Source of the DNA: CAYRFQ01 sp964423615
GTDB taxonomy: Bacteria > Planctomycetota > Planctomycetia > Gemmatales > Gemmataceae
Reading direction: 5' to 3'
Assembly: GCA_964423615.1 (NCBI GenBank)
Contig: CAYRFQ010000031.1
Coordinates: forward strand, 19,520 to 83,519
DNA length: 64,000 nt
Under the pieces are notes generated by a model. That model saw nothing but the letters and a program-made list of their open reading frames with translations, had not been told where the DNA came from and ran no database searches. The translations under genes and the position numbers were made by a program. Of the stretch, positions 27,734-36,455 are shown one piece after another (the first letter of the stretch is position 1; each line of letters begins with the position of its first letter).

Positions 27734-28780
27734 TCACTTGTTGGTCACGAATTGTACCGACTTCTGTGTCGAAGGAGTTTCGCTGGGGCTTTCATTAGCG
27801 AGAACTCGTGGGTCAGACAAATTGACGAGAACCTCTTGGCCAGCTTCGAGTCGAACCACATGTTCCTTCTCTCGCTGTGTTCCGTCTTGTTGCCAAACGA
27901 CCTTGACCTTGTATTGATAGCCCTTCTGGGAAGGCAGTTGAGGAGTTCGGAACTCGCGAAGTAAGCCAGACTGTTTTGTTTTGACACCATTGAAATACAG
28001 TTGAGCATTCTGCGAGGGAACGCGGACCATCACGTTTGCCGGTGCTGGGGTCGTCGAACCCTGAGTGGTGATGGTGACCACCGGAGTGGGTCGGTTTGGT
28101 TGAATTCCTGTAGATGTTCGTCCGTCAAGCGCGAAGACCTTCACGTCTGCTTGGGAAAGTGGCACCGTCGGCGATCCGTTGTCTGGGTTGTTTTGTGGAG
28201 CTTGGGAGACGCCTCCCTGATAAAGATTGTACGTCGGTGCGTACGTTTGCGAAACCGTCACCTGCGAAGATCGGATGCCGGAATAAGGGACAAACGGGTG
28301 ATATCCAAGCCCAATCGCTGGGACCCCAAAATAGCCGTAATTCGGCCTGCGATAGCTGAACACTGGGTAACCGCCGACGAAAGACCGAGGATAATTGTAG
28401 AGGCCCGTTCCGTAGAATCTGCCTAGACGATTGAAAACGACCGTCGAGCCAGGAGCCCCGTAAGGTCGAAACGAGGCCCTGGACAAAAACCTTGATCGGG
28501 CACTGAACTGGTTGAAGGTTCGTCCTCCGACAAATCCGCCGCGGCGTGTTACGTAAGGACCGAACTGGCCAAAGCGGCTTGCTCGAGTCCGAGCCGAACC
28601 GACGACACCAAAGCGGCTAGTTCGAGTTCGAACCGAACCGACGGTGCCAACTCGGCCGCCTGCCGCCACTCCTCGGGATGAAGTTCGGCCACGGCCTCTG
28701 GTTTGGGCAACGACGTCAGGCACAATAAAGAAAGCGAGAGCGCTCACGAAAAGGAAACGCGCCGTCCACTTAGACATCAT
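27734..28780 (-). CDS. Secreted protein with C-terminal planctomycete TIGR03000-type domain
   Basis: A 348-residue protein. Residues 1-25 are a signal peptide (ARFLFVSALAFFIVPDVVAQ with cleavage after AQ). A basic Arg/Gly/Ser-rich segment follows with imperfect repeats of R.RTSRFG, then a Tyr/Gly/Pro-rich middle. About residues 245-332 form the planctomycete domain known as TIGR03000: VMVRVPSQNAQLYFNGVKT, FRTPQLPSQKGYQYKVKV, EHVVRLEAGQEVLVNLSDP. The domain's function is unknown; it looks like a small beta-sandwich. The gene diverges from fdxA. Confidence 0.85.
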   Translation of the reverse strand: MMSKWTARFLFVSALAFFIVPDVVAQTRGRGRTSSRGVAAGGRVGTVGSVRTRTSRFGVVGSARTRASRFGQFGPYVTRRGGFVGGRTFNQFSARSRFLSRASFRPYGAPGSTVVFNRLGRFYGTGLYNYPRSFVGGYPVFSYRRPNYGYFGVPAIGLGYHPFVPYSGIRSSQVTVSQTYAPTYNLYQGGVSQAPQNNPDNGSPTVPLSQADVKVFALDGRTSTGIQPNRPTPVVTITTQGSTTPAPANVMVRVPSQNAQLYFNGVKTKQSGLLREFRTPQLPSQKGYQYKVKVVWQQDGTQREKEHVVRLEAGQEVLVNLSDPRVLANESPSETPSTQKSVQFVTNK

Positions 28781-29107
28781 TTTTCCTACCCCCCTCTACG
28801 ACGAATCGCAACAACGTCTCAAGCTGCAACCCATAAGACTGGTGTTACTCCGGTATTTCGTTGGTCGCCGGTGGAAACTCAGAGCGAGCGTGAATCGGAA
28901 ATCATCAGGCATGACCAACGCTATCCTGTATTTTACAGCATCTCGCAGCACATCTCATATTTTTCTCATGAGTCTTGGAGTTTCTTTCAGGGAGTGATCT
29001 GAGGAAAGGTTGAAGATTTCGAAGAATTCTTGGCCGGCAATGGTCGCCGAAGGGCATGTACGGTGGGAGAGATTCCACAGAACCTATTCGATAAAGAGAG
29101 GTAAGTA
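28781..29107. other. Divergent intergenic region upstream of fdxA and the TIGR03000 gene
   Basis: No gene is supported in these 327 bases. The region must carry the two divergent promoters. Its right end contains the fdxA ribosome-binding site AGAGAGG at 29095-29101. I cannot fix a -10/-35 pair. Confidence 0.4.
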
Positions 29108-29383
29108 ATGGCTTTTGTCGTGACCGAACCATGCCAAGGTTGCAAGTACACCGACTGCGTAGTCGTCTGCCCGACCGTGGCTTTCCGCGAAGGGGAGCAA
29201 ATGCTCTACATCGACCCCGACGAGTGCATCTGCTGTGATGCGTGCGTTCCAGAATGTCCTGTGGAAGCGATCTACCCTGAATGGAACGTCCCCGAACAGT
29301 GGCAAGAGTACATTGCACTCAACGCCGAAATGTCCAAGGTGTGTCCGCCGATTGAAGAGCGAAAGGAACCGTTAGCGAAGTGA
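29108..29383 (+). CDS. fdxA: Ferredoxin FdxA, two iron-sulfur clusters
   Basis: A small cytoplasmic electron carrier of 91 residues. The first cysteine set is C9, C12, C17, C21 (CQGCKYTDCVVVCP) and the second is C40, C43, C46, C50 (CICCDACVPECP). The starting MAFVVTEPC, the segment MLYIDPDEC and the long C-terminal tail after EAIYPEWNVPE are typical of the 7Fe FdxA family, where three cysteines of the first set hold a 3Fe-4S cluster and the others a 4Fe-4S cluster. AGAGAGG stands 6 nt before the ATG. Redox partners cannot be inferred from the neighbours. Confidence 0.95.
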   Translation: MAFVVTEPCQGCKYTDCVVVCPTVAFREGEQMLYIDPDECICCDACVPECPVEAIYPEWNVPEQWQEYIALNAEMSKVCPPIEERKEPLAK

Positions 29384-29408
29384 TGGTGGGTAAGATTTAG
29401 AGCCGGAA

Positions 29409-29531
29409 GTCTAGAGTCTAGAGTCGATAGACAAGAGCCCAACCACGGATGACACGGATACCGCAAAGACGAAACCAATCCGAGGAAAAGGTGGTTGCCC
29501 TTTTTCTGGTTCGCGGCTTCGCGGCTTCGCG
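29409..29531. repeat. Short tandem-repeat patch downstream of fdxA
   Basis: GTCTAGA occurs twice in tandem at 29409-29422 and the octamer TTCGCGGC about 2.75 times at 29510-29531. Between them is ACCACGGATGACACGGAT, a sequence type I recall from intergenic repeats of several bacterial groups; this cannot be checked here. No coding content is seen. Confidence 0.45.
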
Positions 29532-29584
29532 TGAGATCCTTTCTGGCTCTTCCCCTCGTCTGTCGACTCTCAGCTCTTTCTGGG

Positions 29585-30442
29585 TCACCGTTGATAAGTT
29601 TCTGCTCTCTCAGCTCGTTCGAGTGCCTGAGTCATTGCAGCGGCTTCCGTCGCTCCGCTTCCTTCGACGAGATGCGAACGCCCAGACGAACCCGATGTTA
29701 AAGCAAACTGGATTCGGTATCGTCCGGATTCGAGTTGATCGAGACGAAACCCTGTTGCTCCGAGTCGTTTGTATTTTGCCCAAGCGACATTCCAATCGAC
29801 GCGACCAGGCTCGACGTGGTCTTGCGAGGTTTTCGGCTCGATCCCCATGGCAGAAGGTGGTGGTAACGAGAGAGAGATCCGGTTTGGGGGAGGCGGTGCC
29901 TCTTGCTCGGACTCTCTCTCTTCCGGCGATTGGCCACGAAAAATTCGCTTTGGGGCTTGTCGCTGTGTTTCCGACGGTGGTGGCGGAACGTTTCCGTAAG
30001 CATACGAGTTCCCTTGTGGTCTCGGCTGTTGACCTTGGGCGTGGTACGGATTTCGAATCCGTTGTTGCTGCGGAGCCGCTTGCCAACGCGGTTGCGGGGC
30101 GAACGTCGGTTGGCGAACAGGTCGCGTTGCGACCGGACTGCGGGGAAATGCCACAGGCCTCGAAGCCTGAGGCAAACCTGGTTGAGTCGGAAACGGTACG
30201 GGTTGAGGTCCACGACCGAATCCAGCCGGAGGAAACGAACCACGACTTCTTCCGGCCACAGGGTAGCCAGGTTGTCCGGGGAAACCCCCTTGGGGCATAA
30301 CCATGATCGGCGCACCGCCGATGAATGAGGGAGAACACACTCCCCCTGGCTGTCAGCCACCCGCCAACACAGGAGGGGATGCAGCGGCCCAGAACACCGT
30401 ACCGATGATCATGGTAAATACGAAACGCACATCCTTGTGCAT
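29585..30442 (-). pseudogene. Secreted Pro/Gln-rich protein interrupted by an in-frame TGA after its signal peptide
   Basis: A good start is at 30442 (minus strand): AGGAGGGA stands about 7 nt before an ATG opening a 29-residue signal peptide (MHKDVRFVFTMIIGTVFWAA, then ASPPVLAGG). Codon 30 is TGA (30353-30355). The same frame then stays open for 255 more codons: a Pro/Gln/Arg-rich region with Gly-Pro-rich turns, then a compact C-terminal ~75 residues (RVDWNVAWAKYKRLGATGFR; AAAMTQALERAERAETYQ). That the frame is unbroken on both sides of one stop suggests a recent nonsense mutation, a sequence error or read-through. A GTG at 30340 could start the body alone, without export. The C-terminal domain is not identified. 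Codon use on both sides of the TGA matches, so the parts belonged together. Confidence 0.7.
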
Positions 30443-30882
30443 GGACGGGTCCCTCCTGAATTTCCGAACACGTGTCCAGAACTCAATCCAATGACGGCGC
30501 GTACCGTGCGCAGCAGGTCTGCACCAAAACCATGTTGGTCGCTAACCTGTTGGGTTCACGTCTGGAGAGTTTGGAAAAGTCGCGGCTCTTGCGAGATGAG
30601 TCGGACCAAACGGGCTCGTGGAGAATGCGAGAGGTTTTCAATGTCGTGCAGGCACGACCGAAAACCGACCAGAGAACACGAAAGGCTTGACGACGGAGTT
30701 CTCCGTAGCCAAACCGACAAGGCACTCAGTTGGGTCGAGTCGAGTACCTCGTGGATCACAACCACTGCTGACAGCCAAGTGTCAGTCAAGTGGGGCGGAC
30801 ATTAGCACATGCCTTTACCCATGGAAAGGGCAACTTTTTAGTGTGGGAAGAATGGATAATTTTACAACAACGCGAGTAAGAA
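30443..30882. other. Intergenic region between the interrupted gene and glmM
   Basis: About 440 bases upstream of the interrupted gene and downstream of glmM, both minus strand. Short open frames on both strands lack ribosome-binding sites and coding bias. Its left edge must include the promoter for the interrupted gene. Nothing else is recognisable. Confidence 0.45.
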
Positions 30883-32226
30883 TTACAAAACCTCTCCGGC
30901 CTTCTGGCACAGTTCCTCGGCTTCCCCAGTTTGTGGAGCTTCGGCGATGATTCGCACGATCGGCTCTGTATTGCTTGGACGGACATGGAGCCATCGGTCT
31001 TGCCAGTCGAGTCGGAGGCCATCGACGGTGTTGGGACGAGCTTCTGAGAACGTCCTCTTCAACTTTTCGAAAATTTCAGGTAGGCGAGAACGGTCAACCT
31101 GGCACTTGGTCTTGACGATACTGTAGCTGGGCAAACTGGCAACGATCTCGCTCAAAGGTTTGTCTTCTTCCGCGAGCAAACTCAAAATCAGTCCCATGCC
31201 GATGAACGGATCGCGGACGAATCCCACCCGTGGATCGATGACTCCACCATTTCCTTCGCCGCCGATGACCGCGCCGACTTCTTTCATTTTGTCGCACACG
31301 TTCGCTTCCCCGACGGCCGAGCGGTGACATTCGACTTTGAAGAGTTGGCAAATGTCCTCGGTGACGCGAGAGGTAGACATGTTGATCACGACCGGACCAG
31401 GTTGTTGGCGAAGGCGGTGCATCACGGCGAGTGCCAACGTCAATTCTTCGCCGATGTAATTGCCCTTTTCGTCCACGATCGCGAGGCGGTCTGCGTCAGG
31501 GTCGAGAACGAATCCGATGTTGGCTCCCGCTTGCACGACTTTGGGACAGACGTCTACGAGATTCTCGGCAGTGGGCTCGGGTTCGTGTTGGAAATTGCCG
31601 TCACAGTGAGTCCCGATCGCGACAGGCTTACACCCCAAAGCATCGAGTAGATCGGGGCCCAACAACCCACCTGCCCCGCCGTTCGCGTCGAGGAAGGCTT
31701 GCAACTGTCGACTTCGGATGAGTGTCACGTCGACCAATTCGAGAACGCGTTGTTGGTGCCAGTCGAGTGCTTGTGGGGTTTCTGAAATGTAACCGATATC
31801 CCTCCAGGGGACATGTCGGAAAGATTGCGATTCGAAAATCTGCTGGATTTCCTTTCCCTCAGTAGCTGTCAACACGCGGCCATCGCTTCCGAACAATTTG
31901 AGCCCGTTCCAAGGCGATGGGTTGTGACTTGCGGTGATCTGGATGGCCCCGGCTGCCCCGAGTTTCTGGATCGCGTAACCTACCGTCGGTGTCGGAGCTA
32001 CCCCAGCATCCCGAACTTCGCATCCGGAGGCGAGGAGCCCGCCGAGGACGGCATGGCGGAGCATCTGGCCACTCGGCCTGCCATCTCGGGATAGCACAAT
32101 CGTTGCTCCCTTGGTATAAGCCCCCAACGCAGACGCAAACGCCGAGGCAACTTCTGGTGACAAGCCCTCACCGATCCGTCCGCGAATGCCAGAGACGCTG
32201 ATGATCAAATCCTTGTGTGTGCTCAT
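30883..32226 (-). CDS. glmM: Phosphoglucosamine mutase (alpha-D-phosphohexomutase family)
   Basis: Converts glucosamine 6-phosphate to glucosamine 1-phosphate for UDP-GlcNAc synthesis. The 447-residue protein has the four domains of the phosphohexomutase family: the phosphoserine S100 in ITASHNPSPWNGLK, the metal loop DPDADRLAIVDE (D242, D244, D246), the sugar-binding GGEGNGGVIDPR (E324 region) and the C-terminal phosphate-binding loop RPSNTEPIVRI. Motifs for phosphomannomutase and GlmM overlap; the GEGNGG loop and the length favour GlmM, but a phosphomannomutase activity is possible. Its position near a polysaccharide-export gene fits a sugar-nucleotide supply role, which is inferred from context. 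Confidence 0.85.
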   Translation of the reverse strand: MSTHKDLIISVSGIRGRIGEGLSPEVASAFASALGAYTKGATIVLSRDGRPSGQMLRHAVLGGLLASGCEVRDAGVAPTPTVGYAIQKLGAAGAIQITASHNPSPWNGLKLFGSDGRVLTATEGKEIQQIFESQSFRHVPWRDIGYISETPQALDWHQQRVLELVDVTLIRSRQLQAFLDANGGAGGLLGPDLLDALGCKPVAIGTHCDGNFQHEPEPTAENLVDVCPKVVQAGANIGFVLDPDADRLAIVDEKGNYIGEELTLALAVMHRLRQQPGPVVINMSTSRVTEDICQLFKVECHRSAVGEANVCDKMKEVGAVIGGEGNGGVIDPRVGFVRDPFIGMGLILSLLAEEDKPLSEIVASLPSYSIVKTKCQVDRSRLPEIFEKLKRTFSEARPNTVDGLRLDWQDRWLHVRPSNTEPIVRIIAEAPQTGEAEELCQKAGEVL

Positions 32227-32560
32227 AAGTTCTTTACTCAGGGGTTATCCAACGAACTGAATTAAGACCTTGGGAATGGATCGCCGATGATAAACCGGAG
32301 AAGGAATTAATCCCCACCCCGACTGCTTTGCTTCAGGACGACAAACCGTTCCAACCGAATCGTGTTTCAGGGTTCTTTTTATGAACTCTCTTGCGACAAA
32401 GATATTCGTTGCCCGCCGAACAGACAATCTACGCACCATGGGCACCACAAAGCGAGTTGCTTGCCCATTGGTCGCTGGGTGGCCAGGGGAGCCAAGTACC
32501 AGGGACGCTCCGTATGACCGGGTGCTTGGCCTTGATGAAGGAGCTGCCGATACTCGGCGT
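32227..32560. other. Divergent intergenic region between glmM and the export lipoprotein gene
   Basis: About 330 bases that hold both promoters. The plus-strand frame of the lipoprotein is open back to 32381, but the translated part before the hydrophobic segment has no signal-peptide character, so I treat it as leader or noise. No clear operator or hairpin was seen. Confidence 0.4.
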
Positions 32561-33421
32561 GTGCCTCGTCTCTCAGCCGCGCAGGACTCTCTCCAGATCA
32601 TCCTATGGGTACTGTTCGTTGGATGGATAATTCTTTGTTCCGGTTGTGCGGCGAAGCGAGCGAACGTTGAAAAACACTTGATGGAATCTCGGACGCCCAG
32701 GCCGCATGTCGTCCCGTGTGAAGCCTACCGGTTTGGGTGTCAGGATGTACTCAACATCCAGTTGGCCCACCATCCTCAGTGGAACACTCAGGTGACCGTT
32801 GGGGTCGATGGTCGCGTCACGCTTCCCTCGGGACATCGACCTCGAATCGAGTACGCCACCCCGAGAGAAGCAGCCGAAGTCATCGCGGCAAGTTTGAAGT
32901 GTCCAGCTGAGAACGTTCACATTCGTGTTGCCGAGTACAAAAGCCAGCACGTCTACCTCTTCGGTCAAGTCGAAGGGGCTCAACGTTCTGTCGCGTATCG
33001 CGGTCCTGAGACTGTGCTGGAACTGCTCCAACGCGCTGGCGGAATCACTCCCGGTGCCGAGCCCAATGACGTCTACGTGGTTCGTTCCCACCTCGCCGCA
33101 GGAAAAAGGCCCGAGGTCTTTCATGTCAAGCTCCGCGCGATCGTGCTCGACAACGACCATCGGACGAACATTCGTGTCCAACCCTTTGACCAAATCCATG
33201 TCGGCGAGACTCGTCAAGCCCGCATAGAACGCTCCATTCCTCCGTGGGTTCGTCCCATGTATCGAGTGTTCTGGGACACGCGACCGAAAGAGAACCCTTT
33301 TCGACGGCCCATCGGAAAGCGTCTTCACCAGGCCCGCAGACGGATGGCCGACCGACGATTTCCGTTCGATGCCGGACAAGGCGAGTGGCCCGCAGAAACC
33401 AGAACGTCCCGCGGCCCGTGA
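32561..33421 (+). CDS. Polysaccharide export lipoprotein (Wza/SLBB type)
   Basis: A likely outer-membrane or periplasmic exporter component for capsular or exopolysaccharide. About 286 residues from the GTG at 32561. A hydrophobic signal with lipobox (ILWVLFVGWIILCSGC) suggests a lipid-modified Cys. The poly-export domain follows (YRFGCQDVLNIQLAHHPQW; TVGVDGRVTLPSGHRPRIE; AAEVIAASLKC), then an SLBB beta-grasp domain (VYLFGQVEGAQRSVAYRGP; VLELLQRAGGITPGAEPNDV). The Arg-rich C-terminal ~60 residues have no assignment. The start is uncertain: in-frame GTGs at 32522 and 32561 are possible, with no strong ribosome-binding site for either. No Wzc-type partner is adjacent, but the glycan locus begins about 3 kb downstream. 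Confidence 0.8.
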   Translation: MPRLSAAQDSLQIILWVLFVGWIILCSGCAAKRANVEKHLMESRTPRPHVVPCEAYRFGCQDVLNIQLAHHPQWNTQVTVGVDGRVTLPSGHRPRIEYATPREAAEVIAASLKCPAENVHIRVAEYKSQHVYLFGQVEGAQRSVAYRGPETVLELLQRAGGITPGAEPNDVYVVRSHLAAGKRPEVFHVKLRAIVLDNDHRTNIRVQPFDQIHVGETRQARIERSIPPWVRPMYRVFWDTRPKENPFRRPIGKRLHQARRRMADRRFPFDAGQGEWPAETRTSRGP

Positions 33422-33462
33422 GCCGCTGAACCGTTCTAGAACCTACACATCGTGGTTGTCAT

Positions 33463-34149
33463 TTACTTTTTCACAAGTTCTCCACGAAGTTTGACACTCG
33501 CCCAAACGGCGGTGTCGTCGAAGGACCCGATCCCGATGCGTCCGTGGGTGAACGTCTTGTCCGTCGCGATCATGATGGGTGTTTTCATGTCGTCGTAGAA
33601 CACTTCAATCTTACCAGTAGAAACATCCCTTATGACCCGCAGATGGTGCCACTCGTCATCCCACGGAGTCCCTTCGGTGGTCTTCGTGGAAATTTTGATA
33701 CGGGGTGCTTTATTCACTATGAAAATTTGGTTCGCGCGAGGGTCGGCTCGTTTGCCGAAGTGGACGTAATAGAAGTGTGCCCTGTCCTGAAATCCGAAGA
33801 ACAAACACACATCTCGGTGATTGTAATCCTTGATCGTGCTCTTCACCTTGGCATCCAGGACGAACGAGCCAACGTTAATTTTACGCAACAAGGCGATGTG
33901 CAACGGACTTCGATACGGTGGCCGGTAGGTACTCTTTTTTTTCCACTGACTGTATCCTTTTCCCTTCTCCAGTTTGACAATTTTCCATCCGTCTTTTTCG
34001 AGAGGTTCCCACCTTTTCGCTCCTTTGGAAAAATCTTCATCGACGAGAACAGGCAGTTCGAGAGGAGAGTCGGCAAACGCCAACGTTATGGATGACAACC
34101 CCACAACAACCACAAGAATCAAGAACAAGATCGGTTGAACGGTTCGCAT
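33463..34149 (-). CDS. Secreted protein with concanavalin/LamG-like fold
   Basis: A 228-residue protein with a signal peptide (PILFLILVVVVGLSSITLAFA). The body resembles DUF1080/LamG-type beta-sandwich domains: VDEDFSKGAKRWEPLEKDGW, then FVLDAKVKSTIKDYNHRDVC, YVHFGKRADPRANQIFIVN, PWDDEWHHLRVIRD and HGRIGIGSFDDTAVWASVKL. Domains of this kind often bind or process carbohydrates, but no catalytic residues are evident. It lies 41 nt from the export-lipoprotein stop, in convergent orientation. Confidence 0.65.
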   Translation of the reverse strand: MRTVQPILFLILVVVVGLSSITLAFADSPLELPVLVDEDFSKGAKRWEPLEKDGWKIVKLEKGKGYSQWKKKSTYRPPYRSPLHIALLRKINVGSFVLDAKVKSTIKDYNHRDVCLFFGFQDRAHFYYVHFGKRADPRANQIFIVNKAPRIKISTKTTEGTPWDDEWHHLRVIRDVSTGKIEVFYDDMKTPIMIATDKTFTHGRIGIGSFDDTAVWASVKLRGELVKK

Positions 34150-34303
34150 ATTGAGAGTTCCTCAAGCAATGGGTGTAGTTCCTTTCGTTTCGATCTAACC
34201 AAAATTTGCGCGCCGTCGCTAATAATTTCCCAGTCTGATAGAGTGAGGGAGTGCATCTGATGACTCCAAGAAGTTCTGGTTGCAGAAATGCCGAGTTCAA
34301 ACG

Positions 34304-34957
34304 ATGACCGATCAAGAGTGGGCCGACAACATTAACCCGAGAGAGATGCTCAACTACGTCTTGGCCAAGTGTAACCCCTCCAACCGGCAACTAAGATTGT
34401 TGGCTTGCGGATGGTGTCAGGGAGGCGTTTGGTCGCGTCTCGACGACGTTGGAAAAAATTTGGTCGGGTTGGCCGAAGCCCACGCAGAGGGCTTGCCGAG
34501 AAAGCAAGAACTCGTCGATGCCGTCGCGAATGCACCTTGGACAGGAGGACTCGCGACGACTGTGGCTGCTTGGACGGGTGTAGCCGATATCCGTGTTGGG
34601 GTGGGGCGAGTTGGCGACCTGGCCATCCAACTTGTCGCAGCAACACAGCAACGAGCCTATGTCCCTGAACTTGCCCGAGCAGAGATTCAATTCCAGACGA
34701 CGCTCCTTCGCGACGTGTTCCATCATCCTTCCTACAAACTCCCCGACCCAGTGAGATTTCTTGAGTGGAATGGTGGGACTGTCTCCCGGATGGTCCATTC
34801 GATCTATACTCATCGTCAATTCGATTTGTTGCCCATTCTCGCTGATGCGTTGGAAGAAGCTGGATGCACAGACGAACGTGTGATCGGTCATTGCCGATCC
34901 GCTGGCCCACACATCCGCGGCTGTTGGGTTGTGGATTACTTACTCGGGTCGGAGTGA
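34304..34957 (+). CDS. Gemmata-type lineage-specific protein (HCR...RGCWVVD family)
   Basis: About 217 residues. The layout matches a family I recall as highly expanded in Gemmata-like planctomycetes: an N-terminal RQLRLLACGWCQGGVWSRL segment, then LLRDVFHHP, a WNGGTVSRMVHSIYTHRQFD helix, LPILADALEEAGC and the ending HCRSAGPHIRGCWVVDYLLG. Function is unknown. The ATG at 34304 is preferred over a TTG at 34280 because it follows the family's short N-terminus; no good ribosome-binding site was seen. The next gene starts 6 nt after the stop, so the two are probably co-transcribed. Confidence 0.7.
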   Translation: MTDQEWADNINPREMLNYVLAKCNPSNRQLRLLACGWCQGGVWSRLDDVGKNLVGLAEAHAEGLPRKQELVDAVANAPWTGGLATTVAAWTGVADIRVGVGRVGDLAIQLVAATQQRAYVPELARAEIQFQTTLLRDVFHHPSYKLPDPVRFLEWNGGTVSRMVHSIYTHRQFDLLPILADALEEAGCTDERVIGHCRSAGPHIRGCWVVDYLLGSE

Positions 34958-34963
34958 GACAAT

Positions 34964-36277
34964 ATGCAAGAACCGCTGGCCGAATCATCGAAGACGAATT
35001 GGGGCAGTGTTTGGGGAAGTCGGCTATTCTACTTGCTTTTGGTCATGTGGTTTTTGAGTGCATACTTGGCCCAGCAGGACGAGTTCCCCACGTTGCAGGA
35101 ATTCGCTTTGCATGTTTGGCAGCTAATCACTACAGTTCTTGCCCTTTGGGCACTCGCATTATTCGTCCGAGGTTTCCTGCAAGGTGTGCGATCCGGGTTT
35201 CACAACGGGCCGTGGCGACCTGCCGAATCGGAACTCCTCGATAACCAACTGAAAACTCTCCTGGACAAAACCGAATCCGACGAATCAGTTGCTTCCAAAA
35301 TCCAAGATTTGCTCTCCGCAACTCCTCCATTCTCCGAACTTCGACCACGCCGCCAGGGGTCGAAGAATCTCGTTGTTGCGGAAGCCAGGCGGCGTAACTG
35401 TCGGGCACTCCTTCCGTTCCTGGAAACGTATGCTTGGCCCTCGAAATATCGCGGTGAGTTACAAAGGCTTCTTGTTGCAACTACGAACTTCATCCAACGA
35501 CTACCGGAAGAAGAAGTTCTCGAGCAATTGTTGCGATACGCGGGCATCATCTCGGACGCGACAGCGGCTACAATCCTGGAACGATTCCCCGCTATTTCGA
35601 ATAAGGATTTCCACAACCACATCCGCATGGCTTGGGGCGGTAATGGCTACCCTCGATTGCTGGAAGTGGCCATCGCCTTCGACAACAAGGCTCTGATCGA
35701 CTACTTGGGTGGTGAGTTTTTGCAATACGAATATTGGAACGCCGAAGCGATAGACCACACCGGAGAACCATTGGCCAATTACTACGAAGGACTGGGAACC
35801 GCTTCGCCCGAATTTGCGACTCGGTCGTCGGGTCTGTTGTTGGAAATCCCGAAGGGAAAGATCCGAGATATCGACTTGTGGAAGTCCAAGAATCCGCTTG
35901 CCGCGTTGTTTCTCGTCCAAGCCACAAACTACCTGGCCCATCCCGAATTGGTGACACGGCTCCTGGGTGCGAAGTGCTCTACTGTGCAAGAAATGATGGT
36001 TCGACGCCTGGCCAGCGGTACTGAACTCGCGAACTCGCGAGCGAGGGAGAATTTGGGATTCTTGGAAAGTTGTTTGAGCAGACCCATTGAAGCCCAACTT
36101 CGATCACTCGCCATCGATGCCCTGGAACAGGCTGTCGCGAACGAGGACGATGTCCGCCGTATAGCGAAAACAATGACGCGAGTTCTCGAGCGACCCGACA
36201 ACCATTATCCGCGAGAGAAAGTACGCGGTGTGTTGAACAAGTGGAAATTGAAGTGGCCGGAAGCTGTGAATTGTTGA
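34964..36277 (+). CDS. Membrane protein with two N-terminal helices and HEAT-like cytoplasmic region
   Basis: A 437-residue protein not recognised. Two membrane helices lie near residues 20-40 (LFYLLLVMWFLSAYLA) and 50-70 (HVWQLITTVLALWALALFV). The rest is soluble and helical, with repeated Leu/Glu/Ala patterns (EVLEQLLRYAGIISDATAA; LAALFLVQATNYLAHPELV; QLRSLAIDALEQAVANEDDV) that suggest an alpha-solenoid. No enzyme motif was seen. It follows the Gemmata-type gene by 6 nt, so the two may form a pair. Confidence 0.6.
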   Translation: MQEPLAESSKTNWGSVWGSRLFYLLLVMWFLSAYLAQQDEFPTLQEFALHVWQLITTVLALWALALFVRGFLQGVRSGFHNGPWRPAESELLDNQLKTLLDKTESDESVASKIQDLLSATPPFSELRPRRQGSKNLVVAEARRRNCRALLPFLETYAWPSKYRGELQRLLVATTNFIQRLPEEEVLEQLLRYAGIISDATAATILERFPAISNKDFHNHIRMAWGGNGYPRLLEVAIAFDNKALIDYLGGEFLQYEYWNAEAIDHTGEPLANYYEGLGTASPEFATRSSGLLLEIPKGKIRDIDLWKSKNPLAALFLVQATNYLAHPELVTRLLGAKCSTVQEMMVRRLASGTELANSRARENLGFLESCLSRPIEAQLRSLAIDALEQAVANEDDVRRIAKTMTRVLERPDNHYPREKVRGVLNKWKLKWPEAVNC

Positions 36278-36373
36278 CGTCGCAAATGGTGACAAAGCAG
36301 CAGGTACACTCGGAAAACCAAATGGATTGGTTTCCAGTTTCGCTGGGTCTACTCACCATTGTTTTTTTAGCGA

Positions 36374-36408
36374 CGCAGGCACTCTTAAAAAGAAAAGGTG
36401 TGCCTGCG
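36374..36408. terminator. Hairpin between convergent genes
   Basis: CGCAGGCAC (36374-36382) pairs with GTGCCTGCG (36400-36408) around a 17-nt AT-rich loop. It lies 97 nt after the plus-strand gene and 48 nt after the minus-strand TPR gene. A T-tract precedes rather than follows it on the plus strand, so it is not a textbook terminator. Confidence 0.4.
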
Positions 36409-36455
36409 CCTTCGCTCGTGGTTCACCTGGTGACAACCCAGGGATCAACTCGCGC

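Noticed and set aside
30353..30355. TGA as a selenocysteine codon
   Set aside because: No insertion-element hairpin was seen downstream, the position just after the signal peptide is odd for a catalytic residue, and no Sec-family motif surrounds it.
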